From contig BSDZ01000023.1 of the NCBI GenBank assembly GCA_030268105.1, forward strand, positions 2,258,922-2,322,921: a stretch of 64,000 bases of DNA. Direction: 5' to 3'. Positions 13,124-28,236 of this stretch are shown here, in pieces. This DNA is from Volvox africanus (lineage: Eukaryota; Chlorophyta; Chlorophyceae; Chlamydomonadales; Volvocaceae). Numbering within the stretch: the first letter of the stretch is position 1; each line of letters begins with the position of its first letter. The position numbers were made by a program, and so were the translations under genes. The notes under the pieces were generated by a model that made no database searches, was not told the origin of the DNA, and saw nothing but the letters and a program-made list of their open reading frames with translations.

Positions 13124-13874
13124 AGTATCCTGGGGTATGTACGGGCAGTGTTCATAATTGGATCTTCAACTGACATTCTCCGATTCGGCCTTCGTAGGCG
13201 GACACAACAGGGTCACTACACCCATGAAATCGAAACGGGTAAGATATGATACGGGATCGAGTTCAAAGGTGACATGTGTATTTCTTGATGCCTTGACTGA
13301 CTGAGGGATTACCTTGCAGGGATGTTTCGCTCTAGAGTGGTGAATGACCCTTCCCCTTGGTTTTGGATTTACGATATACTGCCACAGACATTTCCGATTG
13401 GGCCTTTGTAGGCAGCCACAATTCCAGGACGGGCTTAGTATGCTAGGCGTCCGGGTCCGCTGTCCCTTGCGAGGTACGGAAATTCCTTATCCGCAACAGT
13501 ATCCTGGGGTAAGTACGGGCAGTGTTCATAAGTGGATCTTAAACTTACATTCTGCGATTTGGCCTTCGTAGGCGGACACAACAGGGTCACTACACCCATG
13601 AAATCGAAACGGGTAAGATATGATACGGGATCGAGTTCAAAGGTGACATGTGTATTTCTTGATGCCTTGACTGACTGAGGGATTACCTTGCAGGGATGTT
13701 TCGCTCTAGAGTGGTGAATGACCCTTCCCCTTGGTTTTGGATTTACGATATACTGCCACTGACATTTCCGATTGGGCCTTTGTAGGCAGCCACAATTCCA
13801 GGACGGGCTTAGTATGCTAGGCGTCCGGGTCCGCTGTCCCTTGCGAGGTACGGAAATTCCTTATCCGCAACAGT

Positions 13875-14365
13875 GACAATCGAATGCCAATAACAGTAAT
13901 AGTAATAAAAATAAAAATAATAGTAATAAAAATAATAATTATTATAAACATTTATATATTTATATAATAATAATAATAATAAACATAATAAACATAATAA
14001 ACGTAATAATAATAATAAACATAATTAACATAATTAACGTAATAATAATATTTATAATAATCATAATATTTTTAATCATAATAATTATAATTTTAATTAC
14101 TATTTTTATTTATTTATAATCATGAGATTCATAAGAATCATATGAATCATAATGATAGGGCTCCGGTGTTCCCTCCCCATCTCCCTCCCCCGCCCTTTGT
14201 CGGCGATGATGGTGGTGCTTTGGCGGCGTCGGTGGTGGCGTCGGTGGCGGACGGAGGGAGGGACGGAGAGAGGTTCCCATTCCCACCATCGCCACCGCTG
14301 CCACCACGGCCACATACACCACTACGGCTACCGCCGCAAACACCGCCACCAAGGCGACCGCTGTA
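13875..14365. repeat. Module M, copy 4
   Basis: 491 bp, standard form, 1239 bp after the previous copy start. Confidence 0.85.
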
Positions 14366-15116
14366 AGTATCCTGGGGTATGTACGGGCAGTGTTCATAAT
14401 TGGATCTTCAACTGACATTCTCCGATTCGGCCTTCGTAGGCGGACACAACAGGGTCACTACACCCATGAAATCGAAACGGGTAAGATATGATACGGGATC
14501 GAGTTCAAAGGTGACATGTGTATGTCTTGATGCCTTGACTGACTGAGGGATTACCTTGCAGGGATGTTTCGCTCTAGAGTGGTGAATGACCCTTCCCCTT
14601 GGTTTTGGATTTACGATATACTGCCACTGACATTTCCGATTGGGCCTTTGTAGGCAGCCACAATTCCAGGACGGGCTTAGTATGCTAGGCGTCCGGGTCC
14701 GCTGTGCCTTGCGAGGTACGGAAATTCCTTATCCGCAACAGTATCCTGGGGTAAGTACGGGCAGTGTTCATAAGTGGATCTTAAACTTACATTCTGCGAT
14801 TTGGCCTTCGTAGGCGGACACAACAGGGTCACTACACCCATGAAATCGAAACGGGTAAGATATGATACGGGATCGAGTTCAAAGGTGACATGTGTATTTC
14901 TTGATGCCTTGACTGACTGAGGGATTACCTTGCAGGGATGCTTCGCTCTAGAGTGGTGAATGACCCTTCCCCTTGGTTTTGGATTTACGATATACTGCCA
15001 CAGACATTTCCGATTGGGCCTTTGTAGGCAGCCACAATTCCAGGACGGGCTTAGTATGCTAGGCGTCCGGGTCCGCTGTCCCTTGCGAGGTACGGAAATT
15101 CCTTATCCGCAACAGT

Positions 15117-15596
15117 GACAATCGAATGCCAATAACAGTAATAGTAATAAAAAAAATAATTATTATAAAAATTGATATATTTATATAAATAATAATAATA
15201 ATAAACATAATAAACATAATAAACATAATAAACGTAATAATAATAATAAACATAATTAACATAATTAACGTAATAATAATGTTTATAATAATCATAATAT
15301 TTTTAATCATAATAATTATAATTTTAATTACTATTTTTATTTATTTATAATCATGAGATTCATAAGAATCATATGAATCATAATGATAGGGCTCCGGTGT
15401 TCCCTCCCCATCTCCCTCCCCCGCCCTTTGTCGGCGATGATGGTGGTGCTTTGGCGGCGTCGGTGGTGGCGTCGGTGGCGGACGGAGGGAGGGACGGAGA
15501 GAGGTTCCCATTCCCACCATCGCCACCGCTGCCACCACGGCCACATACACCACTACGGCTACCGCCGCAAACACCGCCACCAAGGCGACCGCTGTA
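15117..15596. repeat. Module M, copy 5
   Basis: 480 bp. AT half shortened, with TATAAAAATTGATA; founder type of a 1231-bp repeat shared with the next copy. Confidence 0.85.
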
Positions 15597-16347
15597 AGTA
15601 TCCTGGGGTATGTACGGGCAGTGTTCATAAGTGGATCTTCAACTGACATTCTCCGATTCGGCCTTCGTAGGCGGACACAACAGGGTCACTACACCCATGA
15701 AATAGAAACGGGTAAGATATGATACGGGATCGAGTTCAAAGGTGACATGTGTATTTCTTGATGCCTTGACTGACTGAGGGATTACCTTGCAGGGATGTTT
15801 CGCTCTAGAGTGGTGAATGACCCTTCCCCTTGGTTTTGGATTTACGATATACTGCCACTGACATTTCCGATTGGGCCTTTGTAGGCAGCCACAATTCCAG
15901 GACGGGCTTAGTATGCTAGGCGTCCGGGTCCGCTGTGCCTTGCGAGGTACGGAAATTCCTTATCCGCAACAGTATCCTGGGGTAAGTACGGGCAGTGTTC
16001 ATAAGTGGATCTTAAACTGACATTCTGCGATTTGGCCTTCGTAGGCGGACACAACAGGGTCACTACACCCATGAAATCGAAACGGGTAAGATATGATACG
16101 GGATCGAGTTCAAAGGTGACATGTGTATTTCTTGATGCCTTGACTGACTGAGGGATTACCTTGCAGGGATGTTTCGCTCTAGAGTGGTGAATGACCCTTC
16201 CCCTTGGTTTTGGATTTACGATATACTGCCACAGACATTTCCGATTGGGCCTTTGTAGGCAGCCACAATTCCAGGACGGGCTTAGTATGCTAGGCGTCCG
16301 GGTCCGCTGTCCCTTGCGAGGTACGGAAATTCCTTATCCGCAACAGT

Positions 16348-16827
16348 GACAATCGAATGCCAATAACAGTAATAGTAATAAAAAAAATAATTATTATAAA
16401 AATTGATATATTTATATAAATAATAATAATAATAAACATAATAAACATAATAAACATAATAAACGTAATAATAATAATAAACATAATTAACATAATTAAC
16501 GTAATAATAATGTTTATAATAATCATAATATTTTTAATCATAATAATTATAATTTTAATTACTATTTTTATTTATTTATAATCATGAGATTCATAAGAAT
16601 CATATGAATCATAATGATAGGGCTCCGGTGTTCCCTCCCCATCTCCCTCCCCCGCCCTTTGTCGGCGATGATGGTGGTGCTTTGGCGGCGTCGGTGGTGG
16701 CGTCGGTGGCGGACGGAGGGAGGGACGGAGAGAGGTTCCCATTCCCACCATCGCCACCGCTGCCACCACGGCCACATACACCACTACGGCTACCGCCGCA
16801 AACACCGCCACCAAGGCGACCGCTGTA
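16348..16827. repeat. Module M, copy 6
   Basis: 480 bp, same AT-half variant as the copy 1231 bp upstream; a tandem duplicate of it with its flanking monomers. Confidence 0.85.
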
Positions 16828-17952
16828 AGTATCCTGGGGTATGTACGGGCAGTGTTCATAAGTGGATCTTCAACTGACATTCTCCGATTCGGCCTTCGTA
16901 GGCGGACACAACAGGGTCACTACACCCATGAAATAGAAACGGGTAAGATATGATACGGGATCGAGTTCAAAGGTGACATGTGTATTTCTTGATGCCTTGA
17001 CTGACTGAGGGATTACCTTGCAGGGATGTTTCGCTCTAGAGTGGTGAATGACCCTTCCCCTTGGTTTTGGATTTACGATATACTGCCACTGACATTTCCG
17101 ATTGGGCCTTTGTAGGCAGCCACAATTCCAGGACGGGCTTAGTATGCTAGGCGTCCGGGTCCGCTGTGCCTTGCGAGGTACGGAAATTCCTTATCCGCAA
17201 CAGTATCCTGGGGTAAGTACGGGCAGTGTTCATAAGTGGATCTTAAACTTACATTCTGCGATTTGGCCTTCGTAGGCGGACACAACAGGGTCACTACACC
17301 CATGAAATAGAAACGGGTAAGATATGATACGGGATCGAGTTCAAAGGTGACATGTGTATTTCTTGATGCCTTGACTGACTGAGGGATTACCTTGCAGGGA
17401 TGTTTCGCTCTAGAGTGGTGAATGACCCTTCCCCTTGGTTTTGGATTTACGATATACTGCCACTGACATTTCCGATTGGGCCTTTGTAGGCAGCCACAAT
17501 TCCAGGACGGGCTTAGTATGCTAGGCGTCCGGGTCCGCTGTGCCTTGCGAGGTACGGAAATTCCTTATCCGCAACAGTATCCTGGGGTAAGTACGGGCAG
17601 TGTTCATAAGTGGATCTTAAACTTACATTCTGCGATTTGGCCTTCGTAGGCGGACACAACAGGGTCACTACACCCATGAAATAGAAACGGGTAAGATATG
17701 ATACGGGATCGAGTTCAAAGGTGACATGTGTATTTCTTGATGCCTTGACTGACTGAGGGATTACCTTGCAGGGATGTTTCGCTCTAGAGTGGTGAATGAC
17801 CCTTCCCCTTGGTTTTGGATTTACGATATACTGCCACTGACATTTCCGATTGGGCCTTTGTAGGCAGCCACAATTCCAGGACGGGCTTAGTATGCTAGGC
17901 GTCCGGGTCCGCTGTCCCTTGCGAGGTACGGAAATTCCTTATCCGCAACAGT

Positions 17953-18441
17953 GACAATCGAATGCCAATAACAGTAATAGTAATAAAAAAAAATAATAGT
18001 AATAAAAATAATAATTATTATAAACATTTATATATTTATATAATAATAATAATAATAAACATAATAAACATAATAAACGTAATAATAATAATAAACATAA
18101 TTAACATAATTAACGTAATAATAATATTTATAATAATCATAATATTTTTAATCATAATAATTATAATTTTAATTACTATTTTTATTTATTTATAATCATG
18201 AGATTCATAAGAATCATATGAATCATAATGATAGGGCTCCGGTGTTCCCTCCCCATCTCCCTCCCCCGCCCTTTGTCGGCGATGATGGTGGTGCTTTGGT
18301 GGCGTCGGTGGTGGCGTCGGTGGCGGACGGAGGGAGGGACGGAGAGAGGTTCCCATTCCCACCATCGCCACCGCTGCCACCACGGCCACATACACCACTA
18401 CGGCTACCGCCGCAAACACCGCCACCAAGGCGACCGCTGTA
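17953..18441. repeat. Module M, copy 7
   Basis: 489 bp. Carries CTTTGGTGGCG instead of CTTTGGCGGCG, a variant shared with the copies at 25145 and 27748 and also the state found in array B. Confidence 0.85.
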
Positions 18442-18818
18442 AGTATCCTGGGGTATGTACGGGCAGTGTTCATAATTGGATCTTCAACTGACATTCTCCG
18501 ATTCGGCCTTCGTAGGCGGACACAACAGGGTCACTACACCCATGAAATCGAAACGGGTAAGATATGATACGGGATCGAGTTCAAAGGTGACATGTGTATT
18601 TCTTGATGCCTTGACTGACTGAGGGATTACCTTGCAGGGATGTTTCGCTCTAGAGTGGTGAATGACCCTTCCCCTTGGTTTTGGATTTACGATATACTGC
18701 CACAGACATTTCCGATTGGGCCTTTGTAGGCAGCCACAATTCCAGGACGGGCTTAGTATGCTAGGCGTCCGGGTCCGCTGTCCCTTGCGAGGTACGGAAA
18801 TTCCTTATCCGCAACAGT

Positions 18819-19309
18819 GACAATCGAATGCCAATAACAGTAATAGTAATAAAAATAAAAATAATAGTAATAAAAATAATAATTATTATAAACATTTATA
18901 TATTTATATAATAATAATAATAATAAACATAATAAACATAATAAACGTAATAATAATAATTAACATAATTAACATAATTAACGTAATAATAATATTTATA
19001 ATAATCATAATATTTTTAATCATAATAATTATAATTTTAATTACTATTTTTATTTATTTATAATCATGAGATTCATAAGAATCATATGAATCATAATGAT
19101 AGGGCTCCGGTGTTCCCTCCCCATCTCCCTCCCCCGCCCTTTGTCGGCGATGATGGTGGTGCTTTGGCGGCGTCGGTGGTGGCGTCGGTGGCGGACGGAG
19201 GGAGGGACGGAGAGAGGTTCCCATTCCCACCATCGCCACCGCTGCCACCACGGCCACATACACCACTACGGCTACCGCCGCAAACACCGCCACCAAGGCG
19301 ACCGCTGTA
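18819..19309. repeat. Module M, copy 8
   Basis: 491 bp, one monomer after the previous copy, giving an 868-bp composite unit. Confidence 0.85.
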
Positions 19310-19686
19310 AGTATCCTGGGGTATGTACGGGCAGTGTTCATAATTGGATCTTCAACTGACATTCTCCGATTCGGCCTTCGTAGGCGGACACAACAGGGTC
19401 ACTACACCCATGAAATAGAAACGGGTAAGATATGATACGGGATCGAGTTCAAAGGTGACATGTGTATGTCTTGATGCCTTGACTGACTGAGGGATTACCT
19501 TGCAGGGATGTTTCGCTCTAGAGTGGTGAATGACCCTTCCCCTTGGTTTTGGATTTACGATATACTGCCACAGACATTTCCGATTGGGCCTTTGTAGGCA
19601 GCCACAATTCCAGGACGGGCTTAGTATGCTAGGCGTCCGGGTCCGCTGTCCCTTGCGAGGTACGGAAATTCCTTATCCGCAACAGT

Positions 19687-20180
19687 GACAATCGAATGCC
19701 AATAACAGTAATAGTAATAAAAATAAAAATAATAGTAATAAAAATAATAATTATTATAAACATTTATATATTTATATAATAATAATAATAATAATAAACA
19801 TAATAAACATAATAAACGTAATAATAATAATTAACATAATTAACATAATTAACGTAATAATAATATTTATAATAATCATAATATTTTTAATCATAATAAT
19901 TATAATTTTAATTACTATTTTTATTTATTTATAATCATGAGATTCATAAGAATCATATGAATCATAATGATAGGGCTCCGGTGTTCCCTCCCCATCTCCC
20001 TCCCCCGCCCTTTGTCGGCGATGATGGTGGTGCTTTGGCGGCGTCGGTGGTGGCGTCGGTGGCGGACGGAGGGAGGGACGGAGAGAGGTTCCCATTCCCA
20101 CCATCGCCACCGCTGCCACCACGGCCACATACACCACTACGGCTACCGCCGCAAACACCGCCACCAAGGCGACCGCTGTA
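19687..20180. repeat. Module M, copy 9
   Basis: 494 bp, one extra AAT step in the microsatellite. Confidence 0.85.
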
Positions 20181-20558
20181 AGTATCCTGGGGTATGTACG
20201 GGCAGTGTTCATAATTGGATCTTCAACTGACATTCTCCGATTCGGCCTTCGTAGGCGGACACAACAGGGTCACTACACCCATGAAATAGAAACGGGTAAG
20301 ATATGATACGGGATCGAGTTCAAAGGTGACATGTGTATGTCTTGATGCCTTGACTGACTGAGGGATTACCTTGCAGGGATGTTTCGCTCTAGAGTGGTGA
20401 ATGACCCTTCCCCTTGGTTTTGGATTTACGATATACTGCCACAGACATTTCCGATTGGGCCTTTGTAGGCAGCCACAATTCCAGGACGGGCTTAGTATGC
20501 TAGGCGTCCGGGTCCCGCTGTCCCTTGCGAGGTACGGAAATTCCTTATCCGCAACAGT

Positions 20559-21050
20559 GACAATCGAATGCCAATAACAGTAATAGTAATAAAAATAAAA
20601 ATAATAGTAATAAAAATAATAATTATTATAAACATGAATATATTTATATAAATAATAATAATAATAAACATAATAAACATAATAAACGTAATAATAATAA
20701 TAAACATAATTACTATAATTAACGTAATAATAATATTTATAATTATCATAATATTTATAATCATAATAATTATTATTTTTATTACTATTTTTATTTATTT
20801 ATAATCATGAGATTCATAAGAATCATATGAATCATAATGATAGGGCTCCGGTGTTCCCTCCCCATCTCCCTCCCCCGCCCTTTGTCGGCGATGATGGTGG
20901 TGCTTTGGCGGCGTCGGTGGTGGCGTCGGTGGCGGACGGAGGGAGGGACGGAGAGAGGTTCCCATTCCCACCATCGCCACCGCTGCCACCACGGCCACAT
21001 ACACCACTACGGCTACCGCCGCAAACACCGCCACCAAGGCGACCGCTGTA
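20559..21050. repeat. Module M, copy 10
   Basis: 492 bp. The monomer just upstream has an extra C (GGGTCCCGCTG near 20510) not seen elsewhere. Confidence 0.85.
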
Positions 21051-21801
21051 AGTATCCTGGGGTATGTACGGGCAGTGTTCATAATTGGATCTTCAACTGA
21101 CATTCTCCGATTCGGCCTTCGTAGGCGGACACAACAGGGTCACTACACCCATGAAATCGAAACGGGTAAGATATGATACGGGATCGAGTTCAAAGGTGAC
21201 ATGTGTATGTCTTGATGCCTTGACTGACTGAGGGATTACCTTGCAGGGATGTTTCGCTCTAGAGTGGTGAATGACCCTTCCCCTTGGTTTTGGATTTACG
21301 ATATACTGCCACTGACATTTCCGATTGGGCCTTTGTAGGCAGCCACAATTCCAGGACGGGCTTAGTATGCTAGGCGTCCGGGTCCGCTGTGCCTTGCGAG
21401 GTACGGAAATTCCTTATCCGCAACAGTATCCTGGGGTAAGTACGGGCAGTGTTCATAAGTGGATCTTAAACTTACATTCTGCGATTTGGCCTTCGTAGGC
21501 GGACACAACAGGGTCACTACACCCATGAAATAGAAACGGGTAAGATATGATACGGGATCGAGTTCAAAGGTGACATGTGTATTTCTTGATGCCTTGACTG
21601 ACTGAGGGATTACCTTGCAGGGATGCTTCGCTCTAGAGTGGTGAATGACCCTTCCCCTTGGTTTTGGATTTACGATATACTGCCACAGACATTTCCGATT
21701 GGGCCTTTGTAGGCAGCCACAATTCCAGGACGGGCTTAGTATGCTAGGCGTCCGGGTCCGCTGTCCCTTGCGAGGTACGGAAATTCCTTATCCGCAACAG
21801 T

Positions 21802-22281
21802 GACAATCGAATGCCAATAACAGTAATAGTAATAAAAAAAATAATTATTATAAAAATTGATATATTTATATAAATAATAATAATAATAAACATAATAAAC
21901 ATAATAAACATAATAAACGTAATAATAATAATAAACATAATAAACATAATTAACGTAATAATAATGTTTATAATAATCATAATATTTTTAATCATAATAA
22001 TTATAATTTTAATTACTATTTTTATTTATTTATAATCATGAGATTCATAAGAATCATATGAATCATAATGATAGGGCTCCGGTGTTCCCTCCCCATCTCC
22101 CTCCCCCGCCCTTTGTCGGCGATGATGGTGGTGCTTTGGCGGCGTCGGTGGTGGCGTCGGTGGCGGACGGAGGGAGGGACGGAGAGAGGTTCCCATTCCC
22201 ACCATCGCCACCGCTGCCACCACGGCCACATACACCACTACGGCTACCGCCGCAAACACCGCCACCAAGGCGACCGCTGTA
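21802..22281. repeat. Module M, copy 11
   Basis: 480 bp, same AT-half type as the copies at 15117 and 16348, so that variant occurs in two separated places. Confidence 0.85.
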
Positions 22282-23032
22282 AGTATCCTGGGGTATGTAC
22301 GGGCAGTGTTCATAAGTGGATCTTCAACTGACATTCTCCGATTCGGCCTTCGTAGGCGGACACAACAGGGTCACTACACCCATGAAATAGAAACGGGTAA
22401 GATATGATACGGGATCGAGTTCAAAGGTGACATGTGTATTTCTTGATGCCTTGACTGACTGAGGGATTACCTTGCAGGGATGTTTCGCTCTAGAGTGGTG
22501 AATGACCCTTCCCCTTGGTTTTGGATTTACGATATACTGCCACTGACATTTCCGATTGGGCCTTTGTAGGCAGCCACAATTCCAGGACGGGCTTAGTATG
22601 CTAGGCGTCCGGGTCCGCTGTGCCTTGCGAGGTACGGAAATTCCTTATCCGCAACAGTATCCTGGGGTAAGTACGGGCAGTGTTCATAAGTGGATCTTAA
22701 ACTTACATTCTGCGATTTGGCCTTCGTAGGCGGACACAACAGGGTAACTACACCCATGAAATAGAAACGGGTAAGATATGATACGGGATCGAGTTCAAAG
22801 GTGACATGTGTATTTCTTGATGCCTTGACTGACTGAGGGATTACCTTGCAGGGATGTTTCGCTCTAGAGTGGTGAATGACCCTTCCCCTTGGTTTTGGAT
22901 TTACGATATACTGCCACAGACATTTCCGATTGGGCCTTTGTAGGCAGCCACAATTCCAGGACGGGCTTAGTATGCTAGGCGTCCGGGTCCGCTGTCCCTT
23001 GCGAGGTACGGAAATTCCTTATCCGCAACAGT

Positions 23033-23524
23033 GACAATCGAATGCCAATAACAGTAATAGTAATAAAAATAAAAATAATAGTAATAAAAATAATAATTAT
23101 TATAAACATGAATATATTTATATAAATAATAATAATAATAAACATAATAAACATAATAAACGTAATAATAATAATAAACATAATTAACATAATTAACGTA
23201 ATAATAATATTTATAATTATCATAATATTTATAATCATAATAATTATAATTTTAATTACTATTTTTATTTATTTATAATCATGAGATTCATAAGAATCAT
23301 ATGAATCATAATGATAGGGCTCCGGTGTTCCCTCCCCATCTCCCTCCCCCGCCCTTTGTCGGCGATGATGGTGGTGCTTTGGCGGCGTCGGTGGTGGCGT
23401 CGGTGGCGGACGGAGGGAGGGACGGAGAGAGGTTCCCATTCCCACCATCGCCACCGCTGCCACCACGGCCACATACACCACTACGGCTACCGCCGCAAAC
23501 ACCGCCACCAAGGCGACCGCTGTA
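23033..23524. repeat. Module M, copy 12
   Basis: 492 bp, with AAACATGAATATATT in the AT half; begins a 1243-bp duplication. Confidence 0.85.
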
Positions 23525-24275
23525 AGTATCCTGGGGTATGTACGGGCAGTGTTCATAAGTGGATCTTCAACTGACATTCTCCGATTCGGCCTTCGTAGGC
23601 GGACACAACAGGGTCACTACACCCATGAAATAGAAACGGGTAAGATATGATACGGGATCGAGTTCAAAGGTGACATGTGTATTTCTTGATGCCTTGACTG
23701 ACTGAGGGATTACCTTGCAGGGATGTTTCGCTCTAGAGTGGTGAATGACCCTTCCCCTTGGTTTTGGATTTACGATATACTGCCACTGACATTTCCGATT
23801 GGGCCTTTGTAGGCAGCCACAATTCCAGGACGGGCTTAGTATGCTAGGCGTCCGGGTCCGCTGTGCCTTGCGAGGTACGGAAATTCCTTATCCGCAACAG
23901 TATCCTGGGGTAAGTACGGGCAGTGTTCATAAGTGGATCTTAAACTTACATTCTGCGATTTGGCCTTCGTAGGCGGACACAACAGGGTAACTACACCCAT
24001 GAAATAGAAACGGGTAAGATATGATACGGGATCGAGTTCAAAGGTGACATGTGTATTTCTTGATGCCTTGACTGACTGAGGGATTACCTTGCAGGGATGT
24101 TTCGCTCTAGAGTGGTGAATGACCCTTCCCCTTGGTTTTGGATTTACGATATACTGCCACAGACATTTCCGATTGGGCCTTTGTAGGCAGCCACAATTCC
24201 AGGACGGGCTTAGTATGCTAGGCGTCCGGGTCCGCTGTCCCTTGCGAGGTACGGAAATTCCTTATCCGCAACAGT

Positions 24276-24767
24276 GACAATCGAATGCCAATAACAGTAA
24301 TAGTAATAAAAATAAAAATAATAGTAATAAAAATAATAATTATTATAAACATGAATATATTTATATAAATAATAATAATAATAAACATAATAAACATAAT
24401 AAACGTAATAATAATAATAAACATAATTAACATAATTAACGTAATAATAATATTTATAATTATCATAATATTTATAATCATAATAATTATAATTTTAATT
24501 ACTATTTTTATTTATTTATAATCATGAGATTCATAAGAATCATATGAATCATAATGATAGGGCTCCGGTGTTCCCTCCCCATCTCCCTCCCCCGCCCTTT
24601 GTCGGCGATGATGGTGGTGCTTTGGCGGCGTCGGTGGTGGCGTCGGTGGCGGACGGAGGGAGGGACGGAGAGAGGTTCCCATTCCCACCATCGCCACCGC
24701 TGCCACCACGGCCACATACACCACTACGGCTACCGCCGCAAACACCGCCACCAAGGCGACCGCTGTA
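24276..24767. repeat. Module M, copy 13
   Basis: 492 bp, duplicate of the copy 1243 bp upstream; the flanking monomers share GGGTAACTACACC. Confidence 0.85.
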
Positions 24768-25144
24768 AGTATCCTGGGGTATGTACGGGCAGTGTTCATA
24801 AGTGGATCTTCAACTGACATTCTCCGATTCGGCCTTCGTAGGCGGACACAACAGGGTCACTACACCCATGAAATAGAAACGGGTAAGATATGATACGGGA
24901 TCGAGTTCAAAGGTGACATGTGTATTTCTTGATGCCTTGACTGACTGAGGGATTACCTTGCAGGGATGTTTCGCTCTAGAGTGGTGAATGACCCTTCCCC
25001 TTGGTTTTGGATTTACGATATACTGCCACAGACATTTCCGATTGGGCCTTTGTAGGCAGCCACAATTCCAGGACGGGCTTAGTATGCTAGGCGTCCGGGT
25101 CCGCTGTCCCTTGCGAGGTACGGAAATTCCTTATCCGCAACAGT

Positions 25145-25633
25145 GACAATCGAATGCCAATAACAGTAATAGTAATAAAAAAAAATAATAGTAAAAAAAA
25201 TAATAATTATTATAAACATTTATATATTTATATAATAATAATAATAATAAACATAATAAACATAATAAACGTAATAATAATAATAAACATAATTAACATA
25301 ATTAACGTAATAATAATATTTATAATAATCATAATATTTTTAATCATAATAATTATAATTTTAATTACTATTTTTATTTATTTATAATCATGAGATTCAT
25401 AAGAATCATATGAATCATAATGATAGGGCTCCGGTGTTCCCTCCCCATCTCCCTCCCCCGCCCTTTGTCGGCGATGATGGTGGTGCTTTGGTGGCGTCGG
25501 TGGTGGCGTCGGTGGCGGACGGAGGGAGGGACGGAGAGAGGTTCCCATTCCCACCATCGCCACCGCTGCCACCACGGCCACATACACCACTACGGCTACC
25601 GCCGCAAACACCGCCACCAAGGCGACCGCTGTA
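25145..25633. repeat. Module M, copy 14
   Basis: 489 bp, with AGTAAAAAAAATAATAAT and CTTTGGTGGCG. Confidence 0.85.
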
Positions 25634-26010
25634 AGTATCCTGGGGTATGTACGGGCAGTGTTCATAAGTGGATCTTAAACTGACATTCTCCGATTTGGCC
25701 TTCGTAGGCGGACACAACAGGGTCACTACACCCATGAAATAGAAACGGGTAAGATATGATACGGGATCGAGTTCAAAGGTGACATGTGTATTTCTTGATG
25801 CCTTGACTGACTGAGGGATTACCTTGCAGGGATGTTTCGCTCTAGAGTGGTGAATGACCCTTCCCCTTGGTTTTGGATTTACGATATACTGCCACAGACA
25901 TTTCCGATTGGGCCTTTGTAGGCAGCCACAATTCCAGGACGGGCTTAGTATGCTAGGCGTCCGGGTCCGCTGTCCCTTGCGAGGTACGGAAATTCCTTAT
26001 CCGCAACAGT

Positions 26011-26501
26011 GACAATCGAATGCCAATAACAGTAATAGTAATAAAAATAAAAATAATAGTAATAAAAATAATAATTATTATAAACATTTATATATTTATA
26101 TAATAATAAACATAATAAACATAATAAACATAATAAACGTAATAATAATAATAAACATAATTAACATAATTAACGTAATAATAATATTTATAATTATCAT
26201 AATATTTATAATCATAATAATTATAATTTTAATTACTATTTTTATTTATTTATAATCATGAGATTCATAAGAATCATATGAATCATAATGATAGGGCTCC
26301 GGTGTTCCCTCCCCATCTCCCTCCCCCGCCCTTTGTCGGCGATGATGGTGGTGCTTTGGCGGCGTCGGTGGTGGCGTCGGTGGCGGACGGAGGGAGGGAC
26401 GGAAAGAGGTTCCCATTCCCACCATCGCCACCGCTGCCACCACGGCCACATACACCACTACGACTACCGCCGCAAACACCGCCACCAAGGCGACCGCTGT
26501 A
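26011..26501. repeat. Module M, copy 15
   Basis: 491 bp and the most divergent GC half: CGGAAAGAGG, CTACGACTACCG, and GTAAGTGTCC at the exit in place of GTAAGTATCC. Confidence 0.85.
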
Positions 26502-26878
26502 AGTGTCCTGGGGTATGTACGGGCAGTGTTCATAATTGGATCTTAAACTGACATTCTGCGATTGGGCCTTCGTAGGCGGACACAACAGGGTCACTACACC
26601 CATGAAATCGAAACGGGTAAGATATGATACGGGATCGAGTTCAAAGGTGACATGTGTATTTCTTGATGCCTTGACTGACTGAGGGATTACCTTGCAGGGA
26701 TGTTTCGCTCTAGAGTGGTGAATGACCCTTCCCCTTGGTTTTGGATTTACGATATACTGCCACAGACATTTCCGATTGGGCCTTTGTAGGCAGCCACAAT
26801 TCCAGGACGGGCTTAGTATGCTAGGCGTCCGGGTCCGCTGTCCCTTGCGAGGTACGGAAATTCCTTATCCGCAACAGT

Positions 26879-27370
26879 GACAATCGAATGCCAATAACAG
26901 TAATAGTAATAAAAATAAAAATAATAGTAATAAAAATAATAATTATTATAAACATGAATATATTTATATAAATAATAATAATAATAAACATAATAAACAT
27001 AATAAACGTAATAATAATAATAAACATAATTAACATAATTAACGTAATAATAATATTTATAATTATCATAATATTTATAATCATAATAATTATAATTTTA
27101 ATTACTATTTTTATTTATTTATAATCATGAGATTCATAAGAATCATATGAATCATAATGATAGGGCTCCGGTGTTCCCTCCCCATCTCCCTCCCCCGCCC
27201 TTTGTCGGCGATGATGGTGGTGCTTTGGCGGCGTCGGTGGTGGCGTCGGTGGCGGACGGAGGGAGGGACGGAGAGAGGTTCCCATTCCCACCATCGCCAC
27301 CGCTGCCACCACGGCCACATACACCACTACGGCTACCGCCGCAAACACCGCCACCAAGGCGACCGCTGTA
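26879..27370. repeat. Module M, copy 16
   Basis: 492 bp, partner of the copy 2603 bp upstream. Confidence 0.85.
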
Positions 27371-27747
27371 AGTATCCTGGGGTATGTACGGGCAGTGTTC
27401 ATAAGTGGATCTTCAACTGACATTCTCCGATTCGGCCTTCGTAGGCGGACACAACAGGGTCACTACACCCATGAAATAGAAACGGGTAAGATATGATACG
27501 GGATCGAGTTCAAAGGTGACATGTGTATTTCTTGATGCCTTGACTGACTGAGGGATTACCTTGCAGGGATGTTTCGCTCTAGAGTGGTGAATGACCCTTC
27601 CCCTTGGTTTTGGATTTACGATATACTGCCACAGACATTTCCGATTGGGCCTTTGTAGGCAGCCACAATTCCAGGACGGGCTTAGTATGCTAGGCGTCCG
27701 GGTCCGCTGTCCCTTGCGAGGTACGGAAATTCCTTATCCGCAACAGT

Positions 27748-28236
27748 GACAATCGAATGCCAATAACAGTAATAGTAATAAAAAAAAATAATAGTAAAAA
27801 AAATAATAATTATTATAAACATTTATATATTTATATAATAATAATAATAATAAACATAATAAACATAATAAACGTAATAATAATAATAAACATAATTAAC
27901 ATAATTAACGTAATAATAATATTTATAATAATCATAATATTTTTAATCATAATAATTATAATTTTAATTACTATTTTTATTTATTTATAATCATGAGATT
28001 CATAAGAATCATATGAATCATAATGATAGGGCTCCGGTGTTCCCTCCCCATCTCCCTCCCCCGCCCTTTGTCGGCGATGATGGTGGTGCTTTGGTGGCGT
28101 CGGTGGTGGCGTCGGTGGCGGACGGAGGGAGGGACGGAGAGAGGTTCCCATTCCCACCATCGCCACCGCTGCCACCACGGCCACATACACCACTACGGCT
28201 ACCGCCGCAAACACCGCCACCAAGGCGACCGCTGTA
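27748..28236. repeat. Module M, copy 17
   Basis: 489 bp, partner of the copy at 25145 with the same private variants. Confidence 0.85.
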